A DNA stretch of 64,000 nt from Caldilineaceae bacterium (GTDB lineage Bacteria > Chloroflexota > Anaerolineae > Caldilineales > Caldilineaceae), in assembly GCA_022842065.1 (NCBI GenBank), contig JALHQH010000013.1:62001-126000 (forward strand), read 5' to 3'. A program made the translations under genes and the position numbers. Numbering within the stretch: the first letter of the stretch is position 1; each line of letters starts with the position of its first letter. The notes under the pieces were generated by a model. That model saw only the letters and a program-made list of their open reading frames with translations, ran no database searches and was not told where the DNA came from. Positions 51,209 through 59,295 of this stretch are shown here, piece after piece.

Positions 51209-53368
51209 CTACCGATGGATCAGCGCTAAGTAGATGGTATGCTGGTTGGTAATTGCGGCCGCGCCAACCAGTTGAGTGTTCTCACAATTGACTTGCACAA
51301 CCGACACTGTGTTACACGAATCGTAACCGGCATCACCGTGTACCATCGGTGTACCCGCAGCCGTCCCTTCGACCAACAGTTTCAGGGTATCGTCCTGCGC
51401 ACCACCACGCAACACCCCATTCACCATCACCTGCGTGTTATGACCTTTAAAGAAGATCTCGCCGGTATCGCTTCCGGCGTCAAGGCGCACGTCGAGCGCG
51501 GCAGTAACCGTGGCCGGCGCAATTTGATCCAGCTCAACTTTCACTTGGTCGTCGGCGTCACCAGTGTTGACGGTGAAAGTCAAGTCAACCACCACCGCCG
51601 CCGACGTGAGGATCGTCTCGATCTTATCCGCATCCCCACCAGTATTGGCCGCCAGTTGCACGGCCAACCTGGCGCTCGGTTCATCCGCAGTAACCTGCCA
51701 AATCACTTCATCCTTGCCGGTGCCGCTCTCAACCGTCAACCCCAGCGCTAACTCGTGAGCCGCCGAATCGACGATCCATGCCAGCTTGTTGTTCCCCGAT
51801 GGGCTGACCAACGCTACCTGAAGATTAACGTGCGTGGCCAGCACCGTCGTCTCCAGGCTAACTTCATCACCACCGCCGGCGTCAATATCGATCGCAAAAT
51901 CATGGTGCAACGCCGCCTTGATTGCTACTTTGTCGGTTACATTATCACTGCTTACCACGGCAATCCGGTAAATGTCGGTGAACTGCGTGCCATCGGCTAT
52001 GCCGGGCGCTTTGAGAATGGTCACTTCGCCCACTGTCGGGCCAACTTGGAGCAGGATGTCATCGTTGGCGGGTGTTCCGGTAACCGTCAGGACGCCGGGA
52101 TCGGCGACGTCAAGGGTCGCAGCTACATCAATCCGGCGCGTTGTGGGGTCGCCAATCTCGACTGCCGTTGCCACAATCTGCTGCGTCACCGCCGCCGCAT
52201 CCCAATCGGGGTGGACAGCGCGTAGCAGCGCAGCTTGCCCCGCGGCCAACGGTGTCGCCATCGACGTGCCACTCCATATACCATAACCACCGGGAACGGA
52301 GCTGATAATCTGTTCACCGGGCGCTGCGATATGGACCCAATTGCCCGAAGTTGAGAATGCGGTCAACGTGTCGGCCGGCGTCGTTGCCGCCACTGCCAAC
52401 AGCCCGGCGATATTCTCCGCAGCAGGGTATTCCAACTCTGTAGACGCGCTGTTCCCGGCGGCGGCCAACACCACCGCACCCCGACCATTGGGGACAAGAC
52501 AATTGTCGTCACCATCATCATCGTCGTCATCGTCGTCATCGCTACAAGTGATGGCGTTGATCACTTCGTTCAACAGTGCCGTGGGCCGCCGCGTGCTCAG
52601 GCTGAGGTTGATGACCTGCGCCCCATCGGCTGTGCTGGGATTGCCATCGGGATCAACGGCATAGGCCAACGCTTCGGCCAGCACCCAGATATTGCCTTGC
52701 CCTTCAGCATCCAGTACCCGAATCGGCATGATCTTCGCCTCGGGTGCAGCAAGTGCCACCAAGCCGGCCACATGGGTACCATGACCATAGCTAAGATTCT
52801 GCTCAGCGTTGCCCTCTTCGCTGGGATCACCATCCATCGCCACAAAATCGTATCCCCCTACCAAGCGCCCAGCAAAAGCCGGATGGGTCAGATCAATCCC
52901 TGTATCGAGCACCGCCACCGTCACACCGGCGCCGCGCGTGATCGTGTGTGCTGCCGGCAGCCCAATCTTTGGCCCCGCCCACTGTTCTGCGTATTCGCCG
53001 CTGCTGCCACCGCGGGCCCAACGCATTTTTTGGCGACCCTCTGGGGTCTCTTCCAGAAAGTTCGGTTCGGCGTATTGGACGCGGCCATCACCGCTTAGTG
53101 CATCTGCCTTTGCTTGGGGGTCGATCCCATCCAAGATGCGCAGACGATAGATCGGGCGGCTGCCGAATTGATCAAGCGGCAGGGGGGCCAGTTGATAGTC
53201 CGCCGCTACCCCTGCCAGATCAGTGGCTTGGAATAACTTGACGACCACTTCGCCGGGCAAGTAGTTGTCCTCCCCGGCGGCTAGTAGCGGCCCCACCCCA
53301 CCGGCAAGACCGAGCATGGTAACGAGCAATAAGAGGTGTAGCGCGCCGCGCCAATGTGTGCAGTTCAT
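51209..53368 (-). CDS. Secreted subtilase (S8 serine protease) with acidic insert and C-terminal beta region
   Basis: A 719-residue secreted protease. A Sec signal (about 1-31) is followed by a short pro-region. The catalytic triad is visible: Asp in TVAVLDTGIDLTHPAF (about residue 155), His in SYGHGTHVAGLVAL (about 197) and Ser in WSGTSMATPLAAGQAALL (about 370). A run of nine acidic residues (CSDDDDDDDDGDDN) is inserted before the oxyanion region (AAAGNSAS) and may bind calcium. The C-terminal ~300 residues are beta-rich repeats of unknown type, ending YLALIHR, like the FLPLI(S/T)R tails of the other secreted proteins. AAGGAG precedes the ATG. A conserved box lies 123 bases upstream. Confidence 0.9.
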   Translation of the reverse strand: MNCTHWRGALHLLLLVTMLGLAGGVGPLLAAGEDNYLPGEVVVKLFQATDLAGVAADYQLAPLPLDQFGSRPIYRLRILDGIDPQAKADALSGDGRVQYAEPNFLEETPEGRQKMRWARGGSSGEYAEQWAGPKIGLPAAHTITRGAGVTVAVLDTGIDLTHPAFAGRLVGGYDFVAMDGDPSEEGNAEQNLSYGHGTHVAGLVALAAPEAKIMPIRVLDAEGQGNIWVLAEALAYAVDPDGNPSTADGAQVINLSLSTRRPTALLNEVINAITCSDDDDDDDDDGDDNCLVPNGRGAVVLAAAGNSASTELEYPAAENIAGLLAVAATTPADTLTAFSTSGNWVHIAAPGEQIISSVPGGYGIWSGTSMATPLAAGQAALLRAVHPDWDAAAVTQQIVATAVEIGDPTTRRIDVAATLDVADPGVLTVTGTPANDDILLQVGPTVGEVTILKAPGIADGTQFTDIYRIAVVSSDNVTDKVAIKAALHHDFAIDIDAGGGDEVSLETTVLATHVNLQVALVSPSGNNKLAWIVDSAAHELALGLTVESGTGKDEVIWQVTADEPSARLAVQLAANTGGDADKIETILTSAAVVVDLTFTVNTGDADDQVKVELDQIAPATVTAALDVRLDAGSDTGEIFFKGHNTQVMVNGVLRGGAQDDTLKLLVEGTAAGTPMVHGDAGYDSCNTVSVVQVNCENTQLVGAAAITNQHTIYLALIHR

Positions 53369-53809
53369 GGTTTGTTCTCCTTGTAATAAGTTCGTTTGCC
53401 GACAACGACTACCCCACCCCTACTGCGTACGTAGGGGCCTAGCGGGTACACCGGGGTCGGGCGGGGGCGATTGTCCAGGCTGTATATTGATACAGAACAG
53501 GATCGCGCGCGAAAAATACATGCACTGAAATTTTTTTAAGGTCATATTGGCCGTCATCAGATTTACACCGGTATGTACTGGTGCTGCTTGCATCGCTTAC
53601 GCAGCGCTTGTACTAATGTTTATTTCGATTTGCTCCTTCGGGATTGCCAAATCCCGAAGTGCATGGGGGATTTGACAATCCCCTAGAGCAGATGTCCATT
53701 GGTCAAGCTAAGCCGGGATAAAGTCTACTGTTTGATCGAATTGAAAGCGCTGCGGATCAAACACATCTACCTCTAAAGAGCGCTAATTTAAACACAAACT
53801 TATCACAGA
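53369..53809. other. Intergenic region upstream of the subtilase
   Basis: A 441-base gap. It contains the bipartite box (53492-53521) and a hairpin of the sequence GGGATTGCCAAATCCC paired with a GGGGGATTTGACAATCCC-like arm (53640-53683). No gene is seen. Confidence 0.5.
53492..53521 (-). promoter_or_regulatory. Bipartite promoter-like box 1 (subtilase)
   Basis: Minus strand: ATGTATTTTTCG, 10 bases, TGTTCTGT. It is oriented toward the subtilase gene (start 53368). The two half-sites are spaced like -35 and -10 elements. Flanking bases are also shared with box 2. Confidence 0.6.
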
Positions 53810-54181
53810 TCAAATAACACCTTCATTGCAAATCAGTTCCTGGATGGTAGCGAGCAACACACTACGACCACACGATTTTTCCAGCATAATGATGCTTGAC
53901 GATCGCGGTAAATGGCGGTAGACATCCGCATAGTCTGCGGCCGTGAAGAGAATGATCGGCACCGTAGGATCGATGAGACGTAGCTGCTTTAGCGTTGTCA
54001 GGCCATCGACTTTTGGCATTTGTAGATCAAGGATGATCAGTCGGACTTGCAGGCGTTGCGCTTGAAAACGCGCAAGGCCATCGTCGCCATCCCAAGCCGC
54101 TAGTACAGTGTAGCCCGCCGTGGTCAGTATCAGCTCTAGCAACTCGTGGATAATCGCACTGTCATCAATCACCAAAATCAT
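53810..54181 (-). CDS. Single-domain response regulator
   Basis: A 123-residue stand-alone receiver domain. ILVIDDSAIIHELLELIL carries the acidic pair, LIILDLQMPKVDGLTTLKQL holds the phosphorylated Asp near residue 57, and a Thr/Ser and Lys follow in ILFTAADYADV and LEKSCG. It has no output domain, so it acts through partners. The ATG at 54181 begins the fold; a frame from 54226 adds residues without similarity. It lies between the subtilase and the CHAT operon and has its own upstream copy of the bipartite box, so it may link a kinase to this regulon. Confidence 0.85.
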   Translation of the reverse strand: MILVIDDSAIIHELLELILTTAGYTVLAAWDGDDGLARFQAQRLQVRLIILDLQMPKVDGLTTLKQLRLIDPTVPIILFTAADYADVYRHLPRSSSIIMLEKSCGRSVLLATIQELICNEGVI

Positions 54182-54330
54182 CTTTCGACACCTGTTTCTA
54201 TCCTCAAAGGCACCACGAAGTAACACTTTTTAGGTGTAAATCGGTGACTTTATGTGCTGCTGCGCAATGTACCGCTACCCAACCGCCCTTTGCAGGCAGA
54301 CAGCCTGAAAAGTTATGGATTGATATTGGT

Positions 54331-54360
54331 ACAGAACAGGATCACGCGCGAAAAATACAT
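54331..54360 (-). promoter_or_regulatory. Bipartite promoter-like box 2 (response regulator)
   Basis: Minus strand: ATGTATTTTTCG, 10 bases, TGTTCTGT, 150 bases upstream of the response regulator start and oriented toward it. It differs from box 1 in one of the ten spacer bases. Confidence 0.6.
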
Positions 54361-54424
54361 GTACCCTGATGGGTACCGTTAGCGAATGTCCGTGTAGTGT
54401 ACATTCCTAAAGTGATGTCAGTTT

Positions 54425-54541
54425 GAAACCGATAGTTTGATCCACGAAGTCACACGAAGAGTTTTCCCTGGCTTCGCGCCCCCAGGCACCCGCTTCGTGT
54501 AACTTCGTGGATTATCAAAAATTACTGGTTTCTATCGGTTC
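54425..54541. repeat. MITE-like element related to 16599-16687
   Basis: Outer arms (AACCGATAG and CTATCGGTT) enclose inner arms built from TTGATCCACGAAG, CACACGAAG and their complements, and a centre GGCTTCGCGCCCCCAGGCACC-like stretch. The centre and inner arms match the element at 16599-16687. Confidence 0.6.
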
Positions 54542-54627
54542 TCACTTTAGATGCGGCCAAGGTGACTGTCACTGGCTGGAACTGACTTCGTTCAACAGGC
54601 TGCAGCGGTCAGTAACAGTCACGTCAA

Positions 54628-57468
54628 TTAGGTCCACCGGCCAACGAGGATAAATGGTGCCCAGAAAAAGGGGTGGGGATGTGTCGCCAGTAGTTGCAGT
54701 TGGGCGTGGCGCAGGGCGGCGGCCGTGCCGACGCCCGTCTGTAGCTGTGTGTAAAAGATCTGCATGAAGGTTGCGGTCGCACTATCATCCACCGTCCACA
54801 GACTCATCAGCAATGCGGGGGCACCGGCCAGCAAAAAACCGCGCGTCAGCCCCAGAATTTCGTCCCCTGGTGCTGCGGCATTGAGGCCGGTTTCGCACGC
54901 GCTGAGCGTGACAAGATTACAGCGCAAGTTCAGCTGCGCAGCATCATGGACCGTTAACCAACCATCGCTCAGTTGCAATGCCGAAAAGAGGGGATTGTCG
55001 TTGCGAAAACGGCCATGGCAGGCCAGATGTAGCAGATCCGTAGTCGGCGCATGCGCGGTCAGCGCTGCCCGCGTGGCTTCACCATGCAACAGCACTTGTG
55101 CCGCTGGGAAGAGCTGCTTCAGATTGGTGATCTCATCCTGGATGCGCGGGGCGGCGCTATCGGGCACGCCAAAGAGCAGCGCTCGTTGCAGCGGTGCTGT
55201 GGGTCGCTGTAGACAGTGGTGCAGCACCGCCGCGCTGGGCGTATAGCAAATTTCGCGCGTCGCCATCACATAGCGCGCACCATCATAGAGTGCATGAAAA
55301 GGCACATAGTGGAGTGAGCGGAGGGGGGCAACCACCAGCCGCCGTGTGCCCCAGTAGGGAGCAATCGGCTGTAATAAGAGATCATAGAGGTGTGCCAAAT
55401 GGTGGTTGGCGCGTGCGGTTAACGCGGCCTGATGCCGATCCATGCGTGCGCGGTCATAGCGGAGCGCGCCCAATTGAAAGTGAAATTGCTGTAACGTGGC
55501 TTGCACATCCTCTTCGCGACAGTGCAAATCAATGACGGTTAATAGCTGATCGGTCACCACAAAGGCTAACAACGCCTCATCCACCGTAAAGTATTCGACC
55601 AAGATGCTTTCGCTGCCCAAGTGTGCACGCAACTGTGTGAGCTCAAAGGTCGGCTCTGTTGTGCTCCCGCTGTGCGGTTGCTGCCCACGTTGCAACAGGA
55701 GATCGACCATGGCCGCCTCACGCATTTGCACCTGTTCCTGCAGCGCTGCCAAAGCCGCAGAGCCACGCAGCGCACTTGGACTATCCGGTCGGTTGATCTG
55801 GCTATAGAACCAATTCAGCTCTTCACGCAGCGTCTCAATTCGCGCCGTGATTTCAGCCTGAAAGGGGTCAGCAGGGGTTGCCGGCGCCGCGGGCAGATCG
55901 CCCAACAGATCAAGCAACGCGCGCGCCCGCGCCTGCTCGACATAGCCGAGGGCTTCGGCGATGCGGGTAGGCGTCCCATCGGCCAAACAAAGACGGACCA
56001 ACTCGCGATAGGGGGTTAGTTTGTCGCTGAGAAAGGCAATCCGAAAAGCTTCTGCCGGGAGAGGGGCACGCATCTGCTCAATTAGCGTAACTGCCTCTTT
56101 AAAATAGCGTTCCGCGTTGGCGGCATCCCCATTACTGCCTGCCAGTCGGCCCAATGTAGTCAAACAGCGGTGGGCAATCTGTGGCGTTAGACGGGTGCGC
56201 GCCGCTTGCAAAGTCTCTTCCAACAGCCGGTGCGCGGTTGTGTACTCTCCTTGGTGATAGGCTGCTTCCCCGCGCAACCACCGCACCTGCAATAGTCGCC
56301 CCCAAGCATTGACGGCGGTCAAGGCTGTCTCTGCGGCGCTGGCCAAGGCCTCAACGGCAGAAAAATCTCTTTCCAGAAAAGCGGCCTCCGCCAGATAGAG
56401 TTGGATCGTGGCTTCCCCCACAGGGTTGTCCAACGCTTGGTAGAGGATGCTTGCTTCGGTCAACCGTTGGCGTGCGACTGTAAACTGCGCCTGGAGCAGC
56501 AACGCGCGGCCATGATAGACCAACGCCCGCGCCTGTTCCGCACGCATCCCCAATGCCGCAAGGCGCGGGATTACCTGTGCATAGATCGCCATCGCTTCTG
56601 GGACTAAGTTGAGTTCTAGATAGGCATCGGCAATTTCTTGTTCAGTCGTGACAGATTCATGCGGCAGGTTGAGCATCACGTAGCGGCGGCGTGAACGATC
56701 TAAATAATCGAGAGCCTGCGCGAAATGACCTTGAAACAGCGCAAGGCAGCCCAAATTGCATTCCAAGCCTGCAATTGCTTCTTCGTACTGCCCACTTTCG
56801 GCGCGTATCAATGCCTGTTGGTAGAGGGCATGAACCTCATCAAATTTGTATTGTGCCGTCAGGGCAGTGGCCAGATTATTTTCAACGGACAGTAGCTGAT
56901 TTGGATCATCGATCGCGGTGAAGTGAATATGGGCCTGCCGAAAAAGCGTTTCGGCATCGCCATAGCGGTCGCGAAAAAAATGTAAAATACCCAGATTAAG
57001 TAGAATTTTGCCGATACCCAACTCATCACCGGCCACTTCAAACTGGCTGCGCGCCCATGCTCCCCATTGGATCGCTTCTTCGTCGCGGCCCAACATGGCC
57101 AGCACCCGGAAATTGCTGATTTGGGTGGCCGCCGCCTGAAGCGGTTGATTGCAGGCGACAAATTGCTCGCGCGCAAGGCTCAGTTGTGCATGTGCCTCGG
57201 CAAATTGCCCCTGATCCATTGCAACCAAACCGCTGAGCCACGTTCCCAAGGCATCGACTTCCGGGTCATTGAGTCGACTTGCGACCGCGGTGACTAGCCG
57301 GGCATAGTGTGCAGCAGAAAGGGAGTCACGCTCCGCCGCTGCATCATACGCCGCCTTGAGCGCCCATGCCAATGGATGATCAACGAGTGGCGCATGCGCT
57401 TGTAAAAGCGTCTGCCACTCTTCTTCCGTTGCGGCCAATAGCTGTGCGATGAATGCTTGTTGTTCCAT
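54628..57468 (-). CDS. TPR-CHAT protein (caspase-like peptidase domain)
   Basis: A 946-residue cytoplasmic protein. The N-terminal ~480 residues are helical TPR-like repeats (AQLSLAREQFVACNQPLQ, ILLNLGILHFFRDRYGDAE, LFQGHFAQALDYLDRS). A coiled linker follows, and the C-terminal ~300 residues form a CHAT domain with the catalytic His in LLHLACHGRFRNDNP (about residue 817) and Cys in VTLSACETGLNAAAPGDE (about 853). These residues are those of separase/caspase-like peptidases, so it probably cleaves a protein substrate when its TPR part is engaged. It is co-transcribed with the anti-sigma and sigma genes (gap of 3 bases). Confidence 0.92.
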   Translation of the reverse strand: MEQQAFIAQLLAATEEEWQTLLQAHAPLVDHPLAWALKAAYDAAAERDSLSAAHYARLVTAVASRLNDPEVDALGTWLSGLVAMDQGQFAEAHAQLSLAREQFVACNQPLQAAATQISNFRVLAMLGRDEEAIQWGAWARSQFEVAGDELGIGKILLNLGILHFFRDRYGDAETLFRQAHIHFTAIDDPNQLLSVENNLATALTAQYKFDEVHALYQQALIRAESGQYEEAIAGLECNLGCLALFQGHFAQALDYLDRSRRRYVMLNLPHESVTTEQEIADAYLELNLVPEAMAIYAQVIPRLAALGMRAEQARALVYHGRALLLQAQFTVARQRLTEASILYQALDNPVGEATIQLYLAEAAFLERDFSAVEALASAAETALTAVNAWGRLLQVRWLRGEAAYHQGEYTTAHRLLEETLQAARTRLTPQIAHRCLTTLGRLAGSNGDAANAERYFKEAVTLIEQMRAPLPAEAFRIAFLSDKLTPYRELVRLCLADGTPTRIAEALGYVEQARARALLDLLGDLPAAPATPADPFQAEITARIETLREELNWFYSQINRPDSPSALRGSAALAALQEQVQMREAAMVDLLLQRGQQPHSGSTTEPTFELTQLRAHLGSESILVEYFTVDEALLAFVVTDQLLTVIDLHCREEDVQATLQQFHFQLGALRYDRARMDRHQAALTARANHHLAHLYDLLLQPIAPYWGTRRLVVAPLRSLHYVPFHALYDGARYVMATREICYTPSAAVLHHCLQRPTAPLQRALLFGVPDSAAPRIQDEITNLKQLFPAAQVLLHGEATRAALTAHAPTTDLLHLACHGRFRNDNPLFSALQLSDGWLTVHDAAQLNLRCNLVTLSACETGLNAAAPGDEILGLTRGFLLAGAPALLMSLWTVDDSATATFMQIFYTQLQTGVGTAAALRHAQLQLLATHPHPFFWAPFILVGRWT

Positions 57469-57471
57469 TAG

Positions 57472-58080
57472 CTATGCATCCAACTCGACTGATTCAATGG
57501 CAATTTCTCTGTCCGGCAGATGTACCACCAATGTATAATGGCCGGCCGGCACCGCCGGCAGCACAAACTCATTGAGAGAGGAAAGTGGTGCTGTGGTGTG
57601 TGCGGCGCGGCTTTGCAATTCCACATGGCCACCAACCTGTTCACCCCCTAAAACTTGGCCGGAGAGTGCCCAAGTCGAAGCCGCTGCGGCCGGCGTTACG
57701 CGTAGATCAACATCATAGTCCCCAGCCGTAAAGAGCAACTGGCGCGGCGCGGCTGTGCCGGCGCGTAGCCCCATCGCCGGCGATAAGTGCAAGCTGTCAA
57801 ATTGTAACGCTGCCACAATGCGTTGCCGCAGCGACTGTGCTGGCTCGGCAATCCGTGGCTGGAAGATGCGTAGGGCGCGCGCCGTCACCGCGGGTGGGGG
57901 ATCAACGGCTTCATCAAGACGCATCAGATTAATCACACGCACAATCTCGGACAACTCTTCACGGCAACGGCTACAGGTCGCCAAGTGCTGCTGCAATTGG
58001 GCCTCTTCCGCAGGCGCAAGCAGTTGTTCCGCTTGGTCAACAAGGCGATGGAACGGAATATGGCTGAAATGAAAGTTCAC
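57472..58080 (-). CDS. Zinc-finger anti-sigma factor
   Basis: A 202-residue protein with an N-terminal zf-HC2-type domain: HLATCSRCREELSEIV gives the H-x3-C-x2-C zinc site. The domain binds and holds the ECF sigma factor. The rest (from about residue 90) is beta-rich with no obvious membrane helix, so this anti-sigma may be cytoplasmic and sense its signal through the C-terminal domain or through the CHAT protein encoded next. The GTG at 58080 follows GGGAG and is preferred over a TTG at 58128. A copy of the bipartite box lies 79 bases upstream. Confidence 0.8.
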   Translation of the reverse strand: MNFHFSHIPFHRLVDQAEQLLAPAEEAQLQQHLATCSRCREELSEIVRVINLMRLDEAVDPPPAVTARALRIFQPRIAEPAQSLRQRIVAALQFDSLHLSPAMGLRAGTAAPRQLLFTAGDYDVDLRVTPAAAASTWALSGQVLGGEQVGGHVELQSRAAHTTAPLSSLNEFVLPAVPAGHYTLVVHLPDREIAIESVELDA

Positions 58081-58158
58081 TGGACGACTCCCAATCCTTC
58101 GATGAATATCGGCAAAAAGCAGGTTCAATCACAGACGGAATTTATACGCTCTGCCTAC

Positions 58159-58188
58159 ACAGAACAACGAATTGGACGAAAAATACAT
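58159..58188 (-). promoter_or_regulatory. Bipartite promoter-like box 3 (anti-sigma/CHAT)
   Basis: Minus strand: ATGTATTTTTCG, 10 bases, TGTTCTGT, starting at the sigma-gene stop codon. The spacer sequence differs completely from boxes 1 and 2, so only the two half-sites are conserved. It would allow the anti-sigma and CHAT genes to be transcribed without the sigma gene. Confidence 0.6.
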
Positions 58189-58781
58189 CAAAATCCAACT
58201 TCTTGTAGCAAGTTGCGTAACTTCTGTAAACAACGGTTGCGGGTTGGGCCGATACTGCCTTCCGGAATGGCGAGTTCAGCGGCGATCTCGCCATAGGGGC
58301 GGCGTTCCTCCCCATAAAAGAGCATGGTAAGCAGGCGGCGGCAGCGATCATCGAGGGTCAGCAGCGTTGTCCGTACAATGTGCTGATTTTCCAATTCGAT
58401 CAGCAGCTGATCAGGGAGCGGCGTTGGATCGAGCAGTTCGCGTTCTGTAGTACTATCGTTGTTTTGGTCGTTCACTTCGGGCAGGGGTTGCCAGCGGGCC
58501 GCGCGTTCTTTGGTGCGATCGGTGGCGCGCCGGGCGGTGGTTACCAACCACGCGCGTACCCGTTCGGGTTCGGCCAGCCGATCTAAATGTTCAAAGAGGG
58601 TTTGAAAGGTCTGTTGAAAAATATCAGCACATTGATCTTCATCCAGCCCGGCGCGGCGTGGAATGGTGTAAATCAGCTTTTGGTAGCGGGCCACTAGCGT
58701 TGCCCACGCTTCCTGCTCACCCTGCCGGCACGCCAGGATGAGGTCGGTGTCTTGACTTTCGAGAAAATTCGCTTTCGCCAT
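58188..58781 (-). CDS. ECF-type RNA polymerase sigma factor
   Basis: A 197-residue sigma-70 family protein of the ECF type. Region 2 (about 20-90) has DTDLILACRQGEQEAWATLVARY and CADIFQQTFQTLFEHLDRL. Region 4 (about 135-190) has LLTLDDRCRRLLTMLFYGE and the helix-turn-helix PYGEIAAELAIPEGSIGPTRNRCLQKL. It should be held inactive by the zinc-finger protein encoded next. I find no copy of the bipartite box before this gene itself. Its likely target sites are the four boxes in this region. Confidence 0.9.
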   Translation of the reverse strand: MAKANFLESQDTDLILACRQGEQEAWATLVARYQKLIYTIPRRAGLDEDQCADIFQQTFQTLFEHLDRLAEPERVRAWLVTTARRATDRTKERAARWQPLPEVNDQNNDSTTERELLDPTPLPDQLLIELENQHIVRTTLLTLDDRCRRLLTMLFYGEERRPYGEIAAELAIPEGSIGPTRNRCLQKLRNLLQEVGF

Positions 58782-59064
58782 GAAATACCCATTAGAAGTG
58801 AAATTAGGAACGGTCGAACTGCGTGCCGCCGCTCGCGGTATGCGCAGGGTAAAAGCCCATGCCTAAATCCTTACAAAAATCATCAGATTTGCAGCGCCTT
58901 TACAGCTAGCCGTAGGTGATACCAGAATTATATAGATAAAAGTTATCATAGCGTATTGAGACTGATTTTCCAACAAATTCTCAATACAAATTGGTTGATC
59001 AATGAAGGCTAGGCGTAAGGCGTGATTCTTCCCTATTCCCAAAAAACGGGTACCTACCAAGCCA

Positions 59065-59142
59065 CCCCCTCCCAACCTCCCCCGAGTACTGGGGCGGAGC
59101 GGCGCATTCCCTCTCTGTACTCGGGGAGGGTTAGGGAGGGGT
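59065..59142. repeat. Inverted repeat of CCCTCCC type
   Basis: CCCCGAGTAC (left arm, 59065-59089) pairs with GTACTCGGGG (right arm, 59117-59142), and the arms continue outward through runs of CCCTCCC and GGGAGGG with about 90 % complementarity over 25 bases. This CCCTCC-type sequence is a common intergenic repeat in several phyla. Confidence 0.6.
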
Positions 59143-59236
59143 TAGTCGTTACAAAAACAGTAGCGTAGCCATTACAGTCTACTGATCAGTAGCTCTCCAC
59201 TGTACAAGTGATGCTGGCACAATTGTGAACTGATTA

Positions 59237-59276
59237 CGCGAAAAAGCTCCCAGTAGGTCCTGGGAGCTTTTTCGCG
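59237..59276 (-). terminator. Terminator hairpin of the second subtilase gene
   Basis: Arms of 17 bases (59237-59253 and 59260-59276) are exact reverse complements around TAGGTC (core AAAAAGCTCCCAG). It lies 20 bases after the subtilase stop. Confidence 0.7.
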
Positions 59277-59295
59277 CGCGACTGACTAAATTTGT

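Larger units (their letters stand above)
54182..54627. other. Intergenic region upstream of the response regulator
   Basis: A 446-base gap holding the second bipartite box (54331-54360), a MITE-like repeat (54425-54541), and an imperfect inverted repeat GTGACTGT/ACAGTCAC just after the CHAT gene. No gene is seen. Confidence 0.5.
58782..59295. other. Intergenic region between sigma and subtilase genes
   Basis: A 514-base gap. It holds the sigma-gene promoter region, a REP-like inverted repeat (59065-59142) and a terminator (59237-59276). No other gene or motif is seen. Confidence 0.5.

Noticed and set aside
51209..53368. Acidic run in the first subtilase as a sequencing error
   Set aside because: The GAT/GAC repeat keeps the frame and the flanking catalytic-domain sequence is intact, so it is a real, if slippage-prone, insert.
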